DNA of 64,000 nucleotides from an uncultured Rhizobiaceae group bacterium (GCA_937930845.1 CALHBJ010000012.1:1-64000), one strand, 5' to 3'. Counted from the stretch's first letter, positions 31,402 through 43,642 are shown. Notes: generated from the letters alone by a model not told the origin. A program made the numbers and translations.

Positions 31402-32805
31402 TTATATGTGCAGGGGTTTGGAAAACGTTGCCAGCGCCGCTTCACGCACCGCTTCTGACAGCGTTGGATGCGCATGGCACGTGCGCCCCAAATCCTCTGA
31501 ACTGCCAGCGAATTCCATCAACACTGCCACTTCATGGATCATGTCGCCGGCACCAAAGCCCACAATATGCGCACCCAAAACACGATCCGTTTTGGCATCA
31601 GCCAGGAATTTAACAAATCCTTCGGTGGCGTTCATCGCCCGCGCACGACCATTGGCTGAAAACGGGAACTGCCCCGACACATAGTCCACACCATCTGCCT
31701 TGAGCTGCTCCTCCGTCGCCCCCACCGAAGCCACCTCTGGCATCGTGTAAACCACGCTTGGAATAACGGAATAATTCACATGGCCGTGCTGGCCCGCAAT
31801 CGTTTCGGCAACAGCAACCCCCTCGTCTTCGGCCTTATGCGCAAGCATTGGGCCATCGATCACATCACCCAACGCATAGATCCCCTCGATATTGGTGCGC
31901 CACTGGGCATCGGTCTTGACCTTGCCGCGTTCCATTTCGACACCGAGCTCTTCAAGCCCCAACCCCTGCGTATAGGGAAGACGGCCGGTGGCCACCAACA
32001 CCACATCTGCTTCAAGCGTTTGCGCTTCGCCACCGGCAACAGGTTCGAATGTCACAAGGCCCTTCTTGCCTTTTTTGGAAACGCTGGTGACCTTTGAGTT
32101 CATCTTGAAGGTCATGCCCTGCTTTTTCAGCGTGCGCTGAAACTGCTTGGCAACACCGCCATCCATGCCACCCAGGATCGCGCCCAAATATTCAACCACG
32201 GTTACATCCGCCCCCAACCGGGACCATACTGATCCCAGTTCAAGGCCAATCACGCCGCCACCCACAACCACCATTTTGGCAGGGACTTTCTTAAGTGCGA
32301 TAGCATGGTCAGATGATACGATTATCTCGCCATCAAATTTGACATCCACCCCGGGAATGCCCGCAACTTCCGACCCCGTTGCCAAAACGATGTTCTTTGC
32401 GTCCACAGTCTGGGTCGTTTCGCCTGTAACTTCCACTTTGCCTGCACTGACAATTTTACCAGTGCCCTTGAAAACCGTCACATCATTCTTCTTCATCAGG
32501 AAGGCAACGCCATCCACATTGGCTTTCACCGTGGCATCCTTGTGCGCCATCATCTTTTCAAGATTCAGTTTGGGTGCGCTGGTTTCAATGCCCAGCTTAT
32601 CAAAACCATGACCGGCCTCGTGGAACATCTCAGACGCATGCAGCAGCGCTTTTGAGGGGATACAGCCAATATTCAAACATGTGCCGCCAAGCGTCGATGA
32701 CTTCTCGATAATCGCGGTTTTCAAACCCAGTTGCGCGCATTTGATTGCGCACACATAACCGCCCGGGCCGGAACCGATAATTGCAACGTCAAACTGATCA
32801 GCCAT
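31402..32805 (-). CDS. lpdA: Dihydrolipoyl dehydrogenase (E3)
   Basis: A 467-residue flavoprotein that reoxidises lipoamide of the 2-oxoglutarate (and possibly pyruvate) dehydrogenase complex. The FAD motif [19 protein letters not shown], the redox-active disulfide [13 protein letters not shown], the NAD motif [16 protein letters not shown] and the C-terminal [10 protein letters not shown] with the active His are all present. It is the last gene of the mdh-suc operon, convergent with the small exported protein genes. Confidence 0.97.
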   Translation of the reverse strand: MADQFDVAIIGSGPGGYVCAIKCAQLGLKTAIIEKSSTLGGTCLNIGCIPSKALLHASEMFHEAGHGFDKLGIETSAPKLNLEKMMAHKDATVKANVDGVAFLMKKNDVTVFKGTGKIVSAGKVEVTGETTQTVDAKNIVLATGSEVAGIPGVDVKFDGEIIVSSDHAIALKKVPAKMVVVGGGVIGLELGSVWSRLGADVTVVEYLGAILGGMDGGVAKQFQRTLKKQGMTFKMNSKVTSVSKKGKKGLVTFEPVAGGEAQTLEADVVLVATGRLPYTQGLGLEELGVEMERGKVKTDAQWRTNIEGIYALGDVIDGPMLAHKAEDEGVAVAETIAGQHGHVNYSVIPSVVYTMPEVASVGATEEQLKADGVDYVSGQFPFSANGRARAMNATEGFVKFLADAKTDRVLGAHIVGFGAGDMIHEVAVLMEFAGSSEDLGRTCHAHPTLSEAVREAALATFSKPLHI

Positions 32806-32832
32806 GGAGTCTCTCTTTAAAAGGATGGCAGG

Positions 32833-33588
32833 CTAGCGACCGCCGGAAACATTTATTGAACTGCCCGTCACATAGGACGCGGCATCTGATGCAAGCCAAA
32901 AAATGGCTTCAGCCACCTCTTCAGCGGTTCCCGCCCGACCCATGGGTACAGTGTCTGCCAGGTCTCTCGCGCGGGTTGGATTGCCACCAGAGGCATGAAT
33001 TTCCGTCTCAATGACACCTGGACGCACGCCATTCACACGAATGCCTTCCCGCGCCACTTCGCGGGATAATCCAATGGTCAAGGCATCTATTGCGCCCTTT
33101 GAGGCCGCATAATCCACATAGGTTGCGCCACCGCCCAACATGGCCGCCATGGAAGAAATATTGACGATCGATCCACCCGATCCGCCATTATTCGTGGACA
33201 TGCGTTTTACCGCCTCACGTGCGCACACAAGTGCACCTGTCACATTAAGATCGATAATGCGCGCAATTCGGTCCGCTGAGAAACCTTCCAGCCGCCCTTC
33301 CTGATCCAGCACACCGGCATTGTTGACCAATACTGTTGGCGTGCCAAAAGCCGTTTGGCAGGCATTAAACAACGCGACCACATCTGCCTCGACGGCCATG
33401 TCACCTCGAACTGCAATCGCGCGACCACCCACATCCGTAATTTGCTCCACCACGGCCTGGGCCGCTGTGGAATTAGAGACATAATTGACGCACACGCTGG
33501 CACCGCGCGACCCGGCCATAACGGCCGTTGCAGCGCCGATGCCGCGACTGCCCCCGGTGACAATCCAGACTGAGTGAGAGCCCGTCAT
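32833..33588 (-). CDS. SDR-family oxidoreductase
   Basis: A 251-residue classical short-chain dehydrogenase. It has the cofactor motif TGGSRGIG, NNAG, the catalytic Ser in NISSMAA and YAASK, and the C-terminal DAASYVTGSSINVSGGR end. Closest in type to glucose or 3-oxoacyl reductases; the substrate is unknown. It lies in the suc operon between the MAPEG gene and lpdA, with only one base between its ATG and the MAPEG stop, so it is co-translated. Confidence 0.9.
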   Translation of the reverse strand: MTGSHSVWIVTGGSRGIGAATAVMAGSRGASVCVNYVSNSTAAQAVVEQITDVGGRAIAVRGDMAVEADVVALFNACQTAFGTPTVLVNNAGVLDQEGRLEGFSADRIARIIDLNVTGALVCAREAVKRMSTNNGGSGGSIVNISSMAAMLGGGATYVDYAASKGAIDALTIGLSREVAREGIRVNGVRPGVIETEIHASGGNPTRARDLADTVPMGRAGTAEEVAEAIFWLASDAASYVTGSSINVSGGR

Positions 33589-33589
33589 A

Positions 33590-33985
33590 TCAAGATGCCA
33601 GAAGTGGCCAAAGCATCAAAACAATGCCGACAAACGAAACCAGCCAGGCCAGTGTGCGCGCAACCGGAATGCCCAAAGCGTAAAGCGGCACGTAAACCAC
33701 CCGCGCCCAAAAATAGAGCGACGCCCCCAGGACCGTCATTTCCGTGCTCTTGCCAGCCACAGCAATGACAATGGCCAGCGCAGCAAAAGCCGGGAACGTT
33801 TCAATGAAATTCATCAACGCCCGTTCCAGCCGCTGGGCAATGAGGCTCTTAGGCGCCCGGCCCTCGTCCTGCGGACCAAGCGCATACCCAATACCAAGGC
33901 CAAGGACGCTCATGACGGCCTGAATGACCACATGCACAAGCAATAATGCAACTGCCCAAACGAGATAGTGAAGTTCTGGTGTCAT
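33590..33985 (-). CDS. MAPEG-family membrane protein
   Basis: A 131-residue protein with four membrane spans. The segment RLERALMNFIETFPAFAALAIVI and the LGASLYFWARVVYVPLYALG region match the MAPEG family (eicosanoid and glutathione metabolism relatives; bacterial members are mostly uncharacterised). It sits between sucB and the SDR gene, as in several rhizobial genomes, so the position is conserved though the connection to the TCA cycle is unexplained. Confidence 0.88.
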   Translation of the reverse strand: MTPELHYLVWAVALLLVHVVIQAVMSVLGLGIGYALGPQDEGRAPKSLIAQRLERALMNFIETFPAFAALAIVIAVAGKSTEMTVLGASLYFWARVVYVPLYALGIPVARTLAWLVSFVGIVLMLWPLLAS

Positions 33986-34021
33986 GATCGTCTCCTTGGT
34001 GTGCCGGGGTCAAAATCCTGA

Positions 34022-35233
34022 TTACAGATCAAGAACCAGACGTTGAGGGTCTTCAAGGCTTTCTTTGACCCGCACGAGGAAGGTCACGGCTTCCTTACCA
34101 TCGACAATGCGGTGATCATAGGAAAGTGCCAGATACATCATCATGGCCGTGGTGATTTCGCCATTGCGAACCACCGGGCGTTCTTCAATCTTGTGCATGC
34201 CAAGAATGCCCGACTGGGGTGCATTAAGAATGGGGGTCGACATCAGCGAGCCATACACGCCGCCATTGGAAATGGTGAAAGTGCCTCCCTGCATATCGTC
34301 CATGCTCAATTTACCATCGCGTGCAGACCGGCCAAGGCGGCCGATTTCCTGTTCAATCTCGGCAATCGACATGGTGTCGGCATTGCGCACAACCGGCACG
34401 ACCAGTCCCTTGTCCGTACCCACGGCCACGCCAATATGAGCGTAGTTTTTGAACACGATATCCGTGCCGTCAATTTCCGCATTCACGGCTGGAATTTCTT
34501 TCAGGGCGTGGCATACGGCTTTGACAAAGAACCCCATGAAACCCAGCTTTACGCCGTGTTTCTTTTCAAACAATTCCTTGTAGTTTTTACGCAAATCCAT
34601 CACCGGGCCCATGTCGACCTCGTTGAATGTGGTCAGCATGGCAGCCGTGTTTTGAGCATCCTTAAGACGCCGGGCGATGGTCTGGCGCAATCGGGTCATC
34701 CGCACCCGCTCTTCACCACCGGCATCTTCTCCAGTTGTCGCCGGACGCGGCGCAGACGGTGTTGCAGTAGCAGGGGCGCTCGTCGCACCGCCATCAATTG
34801 CGGCAATCACATCGCCCTTCAATACCTGGCCACGGCGTCCAGAACCCGTAACCGCATCAGCCGCAACGCCCTTGTCCGCCATCATCTTGGAAGCCGCCGG
34901 TGAAGGTGGCGTAGCTTCTGCAGCGGGCGGAGCCGCTTTTGGTGCAGGCGCAGGCGCTGCCGGTGCCGCAGCCTCAGAAGATGCGCCCACGCGAATACGT
35001 CCGATCACATCGCCCGGTGCAATGACAGTACCCGTTTCAGCCAGCACTTCTTCCAGCGTACCAGCTTCAAGTGCAGGCACTTCCAGAGAGGCTTTGTCGG
35101 TCTCCAGTTCAACCACCGGATCGTCAACGGCAACGGTTCCGCCCACTTTGACGAACCATTCTCCCACTTCTGCCTCGGTTACCGATTCACCGGCACTTGG
35201 AGCAATCACATCAATCAGGTCGCCGTCGGCCAT
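34022..35233 (-). CDS. sucB: 2-oxoglutarate dehydrogenase E2 (dihydrolipoyl succinyltransferase)
   Basis: A 403-residue E2. Residues 1-80 are one lipoyl domain with the lipoylated Lys in [10 protein letters not shown] Pro/Ala linker is followed by the E1/E3-binding domain ([22 protein letters not shown]) and a second Ala-rich linker. The catalytic domain ends in [13 protein letters not shown], which contains the His-x-x-x-Asp-Gly motif. A single lipoyl domain and the [16 protein letters not shown] segment mark it as the succinyltransferase rather than the acetyltransferase. Confidence 0.97.
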   Translation of the reverse strand: MADGDLIDVIAPSAGESVTEAEVGEWFVKVGGTVAVDDPVVELETDKASLEVPALEAGTLEEVLAETGTVIAPGDVIGRIRVGASSEAAAPAAPAPAPKAAPPAAEATPPSPAASKMMADKGVAADAVTGSGRRGQVLKGDVIAAIDGGATSAPATATPSAPRPATTGEDAGGEERVRMTRLRQTIARRLKDAQNTAAMLTTFNEVDMGPVMDLRKNYKELFEKKHGVKLGFMGFFVKAVCHALKEIPAVNAEIDGTDIVFKNYAHIGVAVGTDKGLVVPVVRNADTMSIAEIEQEIGRLGRSARDGKLSMDDMQGGTFTISNGGVYGSLMSTPILNAPQSGILGMHKIEERPVVRNGEITTAMMMYLALSYDHRIVDGKEAVTFLVRVKESLEDPQRLVLDL

Positions 35234-35306
35234 TGTCTTCTCTCTTCATTTGCTTCGCACCTGGTGGCGCGTTGTGAACTTCAGTTTTGTTATTCAAGCG
35301 CGCCCG

Positions 35307-38294
35307 TCAACCCAGCGCTTCTTCCAGGAATGCGGCCAGCTGAGCCAGATGCCGCGACATCTGACCGGTTGCCGGTGATGCCGATGCAGCGCGGCCTGCA
35401 TAGCGGGCCCGTTTGTGCTTGGCATCAATATGCGCCAGCACCCATTCCAGATAGGGCTCGATAAAGCCCCAGGCACCCATGTTTTTTGGCTCTTCCTGAC
35501 ACCAGACAATCTCCGCATTCTTAAAGCGGGAAAGCTCGGTAATCAGCGCCTTGGCCGGAAACGGATAAAGCTGCTCAACCCGCAACAGATAAACATCGTT
35601 GATTTCGCGGCGCTCGCGATCTTCGTAGAGATCGAAATAGACCTTGCCAGAGCACAAAACCACACGCCGGATCTTGTCGTCCTTGACCAGTTTGATGGGC
35701 TCGTTTTTGAGCATCTCGGCATCATCCCACAGCAGGCGGTGGAAGGATGTTTGTTCACCGAACTCCTCCAGTCGTGACACCGCGCGCTTGTGGCGCAAAA
35801 GAGATTTCGGCGTCATCATGATCAGCGGCTTGCGGAAGTCGCGTCTCATCTGGCGTCGCAGGATATGGAAATAATTGGCGGGCGTTGTGCAATTGGCCAC
35901 CTGCATATTGTCTTCTGCGCACGATTGCAGGAAACGTTCCAACCGGGCGGAAGAATGTTCCGGCCCCTGCCCTTCATAGCCATGGGGCAATAACATCACC
36001 AGGCCACACATGCGCAACCACTTGCGCTCACCGGTGGAAATAAACTGGTCAATGACAACCTGTGCGCCATTTACAAAATCGCCGAACTGGGCCTCCCAAA
36101 TCGTCAGACCATTGGGTTCCGCCAGCGCATAGCCATATTCATAGCCAAGCACCGCCTCTTCCGACAGCATGGAGTTAATCACTTCATATCCAGCTGGTTC
36201 CGCTCCGCCTTTGTCGGCTTCCAGATTGGCCAGCGGGATATAACGGCCTTCATCTTTTTGATCGTAGAGGACCGAATGGCGCTGGGAGAATGTCCCCCGT
36301 TCGCAGTCCTGCCCAGACAGGCGCACTTTTTGGCCTTCCATCTGCAACGAACCAAATGCCAGCGCCTCGCCGGTCGCCCAGTCAATACCCTCTCCGGTTT
36401 CGATCATTTTCGCGCGATTATCCATAAACCGCTTGATCGTTTTATGGGCGTTGAACCCTTCCGGCACCTGGGTGATTTGCTGACCAATATTTTTCAGCAC
36501 TTTGAGGGGAACACCGGTCTTGCCACGACGGGGGTCTTCGCCACTTTCAGCAACTTTCAGCCCCGACCAGGCACCATCAAGCCAATCGGCCTTGTTGGGC
36601 TTGTATCCTTCGGCAATATCAAATTCAGAATCCAGTTTGGCACGGAATGCAGACGCCTGTTCGCTCGCCTTCTCATCGGCAATCAGACCTTCCTCATGCA
36701 GGCGCTTTGCATAAAGTGTGAGCGTGCTGGGATGCTTTTTGATTTTTTGATACATCAGCGGCTGCGTAAACGCAGGCTCATCGCCTTCATTGTGGCCATA
36801 GCGACGGTAGCAGAACATATCGATGACAACCGGTTTGCCGAAATGCTGGCGGAATTCGATCGCCACCTTGGCTGCATAAACCACCGCTTCAGGGTCATCC
36901 CCATTGACGTGGAAAATGGGCGCTTCGATCATTTTCGCCACATCCGATGGATAAGGCGAAGAACGGGAGAAACGCGGATTGGTGGTAAAGCCGATCTGGT
37001 TGTTGATAATCACATGCACCGACCCACCAGTGATGTGGCCTTTCAGGCCGGACAGCCCAAAACATTCAGCCACAACCCCCTGGCCGGCAAAAGCGGCATC
37101 CCCATGCAACAGCAGCGGCAGAACGCAGGTGCGGTCACGGGTGCCATCTTCACGCTTGGGGACCAGCTGATCCTGTTTCGCACGCGCTTTGCCCAAAACC
37201 ACCGGATTGACAATTTCCAGGTGCGAGGGATTAGCAGTGAGCGACAAATGCACCATATTACCGTCAAACTCACGGTCAGAAGACGCGCCAAGATGATATT
37301 TCACATCGCCTGAACCTTCGACTTCTTCCGGTTTAAACGACCCACCCTTAAATTCATGGAACACCGCGCGAAACGGCTTCGACATCACATTGGTGAGCAC
37401 GTTCAACCGTCCCCGGTGCGCCATGCCAAGCACGATATCCTGCAGCCCAAGCTGGCCGCCACGTTTGATAATCTGCTCCAACGCGGGAATAAGAGCTTCG
37501 CCCCCATCCAGACCAAAGCGCTTGGTCCCTTTGTATTTAACGTCGAGGAATTTCTCAAAACCCTCAGCTTCTACGAGCTTGTTGAGTATCGCCAATTTGC
37601 CATTGTCGGTAAATTCGATGGATTTGTCCGGACCTTCAATACGCTCCTGAATCCAGGCCTTTTCCGAAGGGTTGGAAATATGCATGAATTCCACACCCAG
37701 CGTTGAACAATAGGTACGTCGCAGCACTTCCAGCATTTGCGGAATGGTCGCAAACTCCATGCCCAAAACGTGGTCAAGAAAGATCGGTCGGTCGTAATCT
37801 GCTTCAGTAAACCCATAAGTCGAGGGGTGAAGTTCGTTATGGTCTTCCTTGTTACCTGCAATGCCCAGCGGGTCGAGGTCTGCATGAAGATGCCCGCGCA
37901 TGCGATAGGCGCGCACCATCATGATGGCGCGGATGGAATCCCGTGTGGCTTGTTGAACCTGGGTGGGGTCCAGTTGAGCGCCACTTTCTGAAATGCGCGC
38001 AGCCACTTTGGTTTCGGAAACGATCTCATCTTCCGCCCAATGACCGTCCAGCGCCGAAGTCAACTCACCATTGGCATGGATGGGCCAGTGCTTTTTCTTC
38101 CAGGAAGCGCCAGCGGCATTTTTGATAACATCATCGGCATTGTCGCCCAGTTCTTCGAAGAACGCCTGCCATTGCGCACTTACCGAAGAAGGGTTCTGGC
38201 GATAGTCCGAATAGAGTTCCTCGATATATCCGGCATTGCCGCCGTAGAGGAATGACGAGTTGGCGAAGGCTTCATTTGCTGCTTCACGTGCCAT
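35307..38294 (-). CDS. sucA: 2-oxoglutarate dehydrogenase E1
   Basis: A 995-residue thiamine-diphosphate enzyme that decarboxylates 2-oxoglutarate. The N-terminal E2-binding segment (SSFLYGGNAGYIEELYSDYR), GMAHRGRLNVLTNV, the ThDP-binding HGDAAFAGQGVVAE and NNQIGFTT motifs, and the C-terminal CQEEPKNMGAWGF are all visible. Length is normal for rhizobial SucA. Spacing is 40 bp from sucD and 73 bp to sucB, consistent with one operon. Confidence 0.98.
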   Translation of the reverse strand: MAREAANEAFANSSFLYGGNAGYIEELYSDYRQNPSSVSAQWQAFFEELGDNADDVIKNAAGASWKKKHWPIHANGELTSALDGHWAEDEIVSETKVAARISESGAQLDPTQVQQATRDSIRAIMMVRAYRMRGHLHADLDPLGIAGNKEDHNELHPSTYGFTEADYDRPIFLDHVLGMEFATIPQMLEVLRRTYCSTLGVEFMHISNPSEKAWIQERIEGPDKSIEFTDNGKLAILNKLVEAEGFEKFLDVKYKGTKRFGLDGGEALIPALEQIIKRGGQLGLQDIVLGMAHRGRLNVLTNVMSKPFRAVFHEFKGGSFKPEEVEGSGDVKYHLGASSDREFDGNMVHLSLTANPSHLEIVNPVVLGKARAKQDQLVPKREDGTRDRTCVLPLLLHGDAAFAGQGVVAECFGLSGLKGHITGGSVHVIINNQIGFTTNPRFSRSSPYPSDVAKMIEAPIFHVNGDDPEAVVYAAKVAIEFRQHFGKPVVIDMFCYRRYGHNEGDEPAFTQPLMYQKIKKHPSTLTLYAKRLHEEGLIADEKASEQASAFRAKLDSEFDIAEGYKPNKADWLDGAWSGLKVAESGEDPRRGKTGVPLKVLKNIGQQITQVPEGFNAHKTIKRFMDNRAKMIETGEGIDWATGEALAFGSLQMEGQKVRLSGQDCERGTFSQRHSVLYDQKDEGRYIPLANLEADKGGAEPAGYEVINSMLSEEAVLGYEYGYALAEPNGLTIWEAQFGDFVNGAQVVIDQFISTGERKWLRMCGLVMLLPHGYEGQGPEHSSARLERFLQSCAEDNMQVANCTTPANYFHILRRQMRRDFRKPLIMMTPKSLLRHKRAVSRLEEFGEQTSFHRLLWDDAEMLKNEPIKLVKDDKIRRVVLCSGKVYFDLYEDRERREINDVYLLRVEQLYPFPAKALITELSRFKNAEIVWCQEEPKNMGAWGFIEPYLEWVLAHIDAKHKRARYAGRAASASPATGQMSRHLAQLAAFLEEALG

Positions 38295-38334
38295 CAGTTT
38301 TCGCGACTCCCGCCGCCTCCCATAATGTGTGGTT

Positions 38335-39240
38335 TCAGCCTTTCAGCAGATCAACCAGTGTTGTGCCGAGTTGCGCCGGAGATGGCGAAACACGAATTCC
38401 CGCAGCTTCCATTGCGGCGATCTTGTCTTCTGCGCCGCCCTTGCCGCCGGAAATAACTGCGCCAGCATGTCCCATAGTGCGTCCAGGAGGTGCCGTGCGG
38501 CCTGCAATAAAGCCAACTGTCGGCTTCTTACGGCCCTTCTTGGCTTCATCGGCAAGGAACTGAGCCGCTTCCTCTTCTGCCGATCCACCGATCTCACCAA
38601 TCATGATGATCGATTTGGTTTCATCATCGGCCAGGAACATTTCCAGCATATCGATGAATTCCGTGCCCTTTACCGGGTCGCCACCAATGCCCACAGCGGT
38701 TGTCTGACCAAGGCCCGCATTGGTTGTCTGGAATACCGCCTCATAGGTCAGCGTGCCGGAACGGGAGACGACGCCAACGGATCCTTTCTTGAAGATGCTG
38801 CCGGGCATGATGCCAATTTTACATTCATCCGGTGTCAACACACCGGGACAATTAGGACCAATCAGGCGTGAGCTGGACTTGTCCAGTTTCTCTTTGACCC
38901 GCACCATATCGAGAACCGGAACACCTTCGGTAATCGTGATAATCAGCGGAATTTCAGCATCAATCGCCTCTTCAATGGCCGCAGCGCAGCCCGCCGGTGG
39001 CACATAGATTACCGATGCATTCGCACCGGTTTTTTCCCGCGCTTCGGCAACGGTTGTAAAGATTGGCAACTCACCAGTACCGTTCGATGCGGTCCAGGTT
39101 TCCCCGCCTTTTTTGGGGTGTGTACCGGCGACCATTTTGGTGCCGTGATAAGCAAGGGCCTGCTCGGTATGAAACGTACCGGTTTTGCCCGTCAGCCCCT
39201 GCACAATGATTTTGGTATCTTTATCAATAAGAATGGACAT
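38335..39240 (-). CDS. sucD: Succinyl-CoA ligase alpha subunit
   Basis: A 301-residue subunit binding CoA and carrying the phosphorylated His. The N-terminal Rossmann fold ([17 protein letters not shown]), [11 protein letters not shown], and [16 protein letters not shown] with the active His are diagnostic. It is separated from sucC by an unrelated exported protein gene, unlike the usual direct sucC-sucD junction. Confidence 0.98.
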   Translation of the reverse strand: MSILIDKDTKIIVQGLTGKTGTFHTEQALAYHGTKMVAGTHPKKGGETWTASNGTGELPIFTTVAEAREKTGANASVIYVPPAGCAAAIEEAIDAEIPLIITITEGVPVLDMVRVKEKLDKSSSRLIGPNCPGVLTPDECKIGIMPGSIFKKGSVGVVSRSGTLTYEAVFQTTNAGLGQTTAVGIGGDPVKGTEFIDMLEMFLADDETKSIIMIGEIGGSAEEEAAQFLADEAKKGRKKPTVGFIAGRTAPPGRTMGHAGAVISGGKGGAEDKIAAMEAAGIRVSPSPAQLGTTLVDLLKG

Positions 39241-39263
39241 TTAAGAGACAGCTCCGCTTGTCG

Positions 39264-39857
39264 TTATTTTTGAATAATGGTCACGTTGAGCAAACCACCC
39301 TTGCCGGTGGGTGGTGCTTTTGCGAACAGGAATACTTTGAGATCGTCATTGCCACCCGCCCAGGTGGTTGTGCGCAACAAGCCTTCCGGCACATCCTTGG
39401 AAACCGGCTCTTTGCCAGCCAATATCTGCATATTGGCCATAAATTCTTCCGCGTCCTGCTGATCATCAAGAATGAGGGAACACGATGAGGCCGAGCCGCC
39501 AGCAAGTTCTGGAAAACTTTTCTTCTGGGCATCGGTCAATGCAGATTTTTGAATGCCAACGCGGAACAATCGCTCACCCACCTGAACATCCCAGCCCTCC
39601 AGGCTTGTGGGATTGTCGACGCTTTTCAGCTCCTGCAGATCTGTGTCCGGCATTGTCCGCCAGGCAAGCTTGACCGACATGGTGCGAATGGCGTCGAAAT
39701 CGTGCACCTGCGCATAACAAATGCGGTTGAACACAAACACGGGGTCGGGATTCGTATCTGCCGGATCCGTCGTGGCAATCGACTGTTGCGCATTGGCGAG
39801 CATTACCGATCCGGCAACCAATCCAAGCGCAAGAGAAAGCATTACACGAAACTTCAT
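39264..39857 (-). CDS. Exported protein of unknown function inside the suc operon
   Basis: A 197-residue protein with a signal peptide (MKFRVMLSLALGLVAGSVMLANA-Q). The mature part contains two Cys about 100 residues apart (RICYAQV and SSCSLIL), which could pair, and the segments LEGWDVQVGERLFRVGI and TTTWAGGNDDL. It is probably periplasmic. I recognise no characterised family. It lies between sucC and sucD on the same strand with short gaps (86 and 23 bp), so it is expected to be co-transcribed with the succinyl-CoA ligase genes. A metabolic role is not implied by its sequence. Confidence 0.8.
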   Translation of the reverse strand: MKFRVMLSLALGLVAGSVMLANAQQSIATTDPADTNPDPVFVFNRICYAQVHDFDAIRTMSVKLAWRTMPDTDLQELKSVDNPTSLEGWDVQVGERLFRVGIQKSALTDAQKKSFPELAGGSASSCSLILDDQQDAEEFMANMQILAGKEPVSKDVPEGLLRTTTWAGGNDDLKVFLFAKAPPTGKGGLLNVTIIQK

Positions 39858-39943
39858 AGAACCACTTTCATTTCCTGTTCACCAGGATGACGGCTTCGAC
39901 GAACCGAAACCCACCCCCTAATTATTGCACCAGCCAAGCCGTA

Positions 39944-41137
39944 TCAGCCCTTCACCGCTTTCACGATTTTCTGCGCCGCATCATCAAGATCATCGGCGGC
40001 CACCACATCAACATCGCTGTTGTTGAGTATGGCTTTGCCTTCTTCCACATTGGTGCCCTCAAGGCGCACCACAAGCGGCACTTTCAGCCCCACCTCTTTG
40101 ACTGCTGTGACAACGCCTTCTGCAATCACATCACAGCGCATGATGCCGCCGAAAATATTGACGAGAATGCCTTTTACTTTTGGGTCACCCGTAATGATCT
40201 TGAAGGCAGCCGTTACTTTTTCAGTGGTCGCGCCGCCGCCCACATCAAGGAAGTTTGCAGGCTCTGCACCATATAATTTGATGATATCCATGGTCGCCAT
40301 GGCAAGACCGGCACCATTGACCATGCAGCCAATGTCACCATCCAGCGCCACATAGGCGAGGTCGAACTTTGAAGCTTCGATTTCCTTGGCATCTTCTTCC
40401 GACAGATCCCGCAATTCCTGCAAATCCGCGTGGCGGAATTCCGCATTGCCATCGAAGGAAACCTTGGCATCAAGCACCCGCAGCGAGCCGTTTTTCATGA
40501 CAATCAACGGATTGACCTCAAGCAGGCTCATATCCGTTTCAGTAAATGCCTTATACAAGGTGCGGAACAAAGCAGGGGCCTCATCGGCGGCCGCGCCTGT
40601 CAATTCAAATGCCGCCACCAGATCGGCCACCTTGGCATCGGTAACACCATCACTGTGATCAATATCAATCGTATGAATTTTGTCCGGCGTATCTTCGGCC
40701 ACCGCTTCAATATCCATACCGCCTTCGGTGGAAGCAACGAATGACACTTTGCCGGTTTCTCGGTTGACGAGCAGCGAGCAATAAAGCTCCGATTCGATAT
40801 CCGCACCGTCTTCAATATAAAGGCGGTTGACCTGTTTGCCTTCTGGCCCGGTTTGTTTGGTAACAAGTGTATTGCCAAACATTTCATGGGCATGGGCTTT
40901 GGCTTCGTCAGCACTAAAGGACACACGCACACCGCCCTTTGCGTCTTCTGCCAGTTCCTTAAACTTACCCTTGCCGCGTCCACCGGCATGAATCTGCGAT
41001 TTCACAACCCAAACGGGGCCAGGAAGTGCATCCACAGCTTTGTCGATCTCATCTGCGGTCAACACCGGCACACCATTTGCAATTGGAGCGCCAAAACCCT
41101 TGAGCACTTGCTTGGCTTGGTATTCGTGAATGTTCAT
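39944..41137 (-). CDS. sucC: Succinyl-CoA ligase beta subunit
   Basis: A 397-residue ATP-grasp subunit that binds nucleotide. Seen are [42 protein letters not shown] and the C-terminal [16 protein letters not shown] and [13 protein letters not shown]. Length is normal. It is second in the operon, 92 bp after mdh. Confidence 0.98.
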   Translation of the reverse strand: MNIHEYQAKQVLKGFGAPIANGVPVLTADEIDKAVDALPGPVWVVKSQIHAGGRGKGKFKELAEDAKGGVRVSFSADEAKAHAHEMFGNTLVTKQTGPEGKQVNRLYIEDGADIESELYCSLLVNRETGKVSFVASTEGGMDIEAVAEDTPDKIHTIDIDHSDGVTDAKVADLVAAFELTGAAADEAPALFRTLYKAFTETDMSLLEVNPLIVMKNGSLRVLDAKVSFDGNAEFRHADLQELRDLSEEDAKEIEASKFDLAYVALDGDIGCMVNGAGLAMATMDIIKLYGAEPANFLDVGGGATTEKVTAAFKIITGDPKVKGILVNIFGGIMRCDVIAEGVVTAVKEVGLKVPLVVRLEGTNVEEGKAILNNSDVDVVAADDLDDAAQKIVKAVKG

Positions 41138-41229
41138 TTCACCGTCCTAATTTTCCCGTGTCGCGACCCGTTGGGCCACAAGAATGCTGGTGCGCCCGCA
41201 AAGACAAGCTTTGGCGGACGCAATGAATG

Positions 41230-42267
<1,038 letters not shown>

Positions 42268-42332
42268 TCAATTTCAAATGACAAGTCTGACCATGGTCGA
42301 AGCTGCCCTACGCCGGAAAAGTTGAAAATCTT

Positions 42333-42348
42333 TTTACGTAAACGTCAA
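42333..42348 (-). promoter_or_regulatory. Candidate mdh-suc operon promoter with TTTACGTAAA palindrome
   Basis: On the minus strand TTGACG (42343-42348, good -35) is followed directly by the perfect palindrome TTTACGTAAA (42333-42342), which therefore falls in the spacer of any promoter using this -35. The matching -10 about 17 bases on (TCAACT) is weak, so an activator or repressor may control it. Just upstream, ATATTCCTG occurs twice in tandem. Confidence 0.45.
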
Positions 42349-42394
42349 TATATTCCTGCATATTCCTGAGCACTTTCACCCGGACAACAGGTAA

Positions 42395-43573
42395 TCAGCC
42401 CGAAAGTTCAGAGACCCTTGCAAACCAGTCCCGGCTCTGCATTTCGGTCAATCGGGAGATCGTGCGTTGAAATTCAAATGCTTCGGTGCCGTGGTCAACG
42501 CGATAGAGCGCATCGGGCAATGCCTCAGCAGACACAACAATAACCCGCCCCGCATCATATAAAGTGTCCACAAGTGCGATGAAGCGTTTAACCGCATTGC
42601 GGTCCGCATGGGCCATGACTGGCACACCTGCCACAAATACAGTGTGAAACCGCTCTGCAATGGCCAGATAATCCCCGGCGCCCAGCGCCCTGCGGCACAA
42701 TTCATCAAATGTACTGCGCACCTGCCCCCCCTGGCTGCGCTCAAAGACAAGACTGCGCCCCTTGATTTCCAGCGTCGCAGTTTCCTCCACACCCTCACCG
42801 ACCATGCGATGCCAAAGGCGATCAAAACCGGCCTCGTTTGAAACGAAATAGACATCGTTTTTTATCAGCGCGCGCATCCTGTGATCCGTGGGGGAATCCA
42901 GTTCCAGCACGCTCATCTGGGCTTTTACCAGCTCGATAAAGGGAAGGAAGAACGATCGATTGAGTCCATCCTTGTATAGCAGGTCCGGCTGCACATTGGA
43001 TGTGGCAACCACGGTCACACCACGCTCAAAAAGGCCCGTAAACAGCCGTGCCAGGATCATCGCATCGGCAACATCTGTTACTGCAAATTCATCGAAGCAC
43101 AGCAAACGCGCTTCACTGGCCAAGGCTTCCGCCAAAGGTGGAATGGGATCAGCAGATTTGTCTTTCGCCGTTTTCTGAGCCTGCCGCCATGTATGAATCC
43201 GGCTATGCACATCCTGCATAAATCCATGGAAATGCGCCCGCCGCTTGGGTTGGGTTGGCGCAACATCAAAAAACATGTCCATCAACATGGTCTTGCCGCG
43301 CCCCACCCCACCCCACAAATAGAGGCCGCGCGCACAGTGGGAAGCAGATGGTTTCTTACCAAACAGCCAGCCAAGGGCACTTTGCTTGTTAGCCAGTTGC
43401 GGTGCCGTCAACTCATCCAGAATGCGGTCAAGTTCGCTAATCGCGCTGGCCTGCGCCGGGTCCGGCTTGAGCTTGCCCTGTTCCACCAAATCCGCCACAT
43501 GCCCGGCAATCGCGCCGGCACTCAGGGTGCTGGAGTGAGCAATTGAAACTGTGGGGAGCACATCCTTGTTCAT
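42395..43573 (-). CDS. zapE: Cell division ATPase ZapE (AFG1-like)
   Basis: A 392-residue AFG1-family P-loop ATPase that acts at the divisome and destabilises FtsZ polymers in E. coli. Walker A is GGVGRGKT (88-95), Walker B LLCFDEFAVTD, and sensor-like VVATSNVQPDLLY. The family segment HFHGFMQDVHSRIH is present. Start at 43573 (MNKDVLP) is preferred over a TTG at 43621. It lies between the mdh promoter and the Omp19-like gene on the same strand. Confidence 0.93.
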   Translation of the reverse strand: MNKDVLPTVSIAHSSTLSAGAIAGHVADLVEQGKLKPDPAQASAISELDRILDELTAPQLANKQSALGWLFGKKPSASHCARGLYLWGGVGRGKTMLMDMFFDVAPTQPKRRAHFHGFMQDVHSRIHTWRQAQKTAKDKSADPIPPLAEALASEARLLCFDEFAVTDVADAMILARLFTGLFERGVTVVATSNVQPDLLYKDGLNRSFFLPFIELVKAQMSVLELDSPTDHRMRALIKNDVYFVSNEAGFDRLWHRMVGEGVEETATLEIKGRSLVFERSQGGQVRSTFDELCRRALGAGDYLAIAERFHTVFVAGVPVMAHADRNAVKRFIALVDTLYDAGRVIVVSAEALPDALYRVDHGTEAFEFQRTISRLTEMQSRDWFARVSELSG

Positions 43574-43642
43574 GCGCTGTTCGTTACAGCCGCACGGCTT
43601 GGGTGCAAGACATGTGTCCAACGCATTTTCGTGAAACCCGCC

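Noticed and set aside
36258-37313. Plus-strand frame of 351 residues opposite sucA
   Set aside because: Antisense shadow of a strongly conserved gene; no ribosome binding site or homology.
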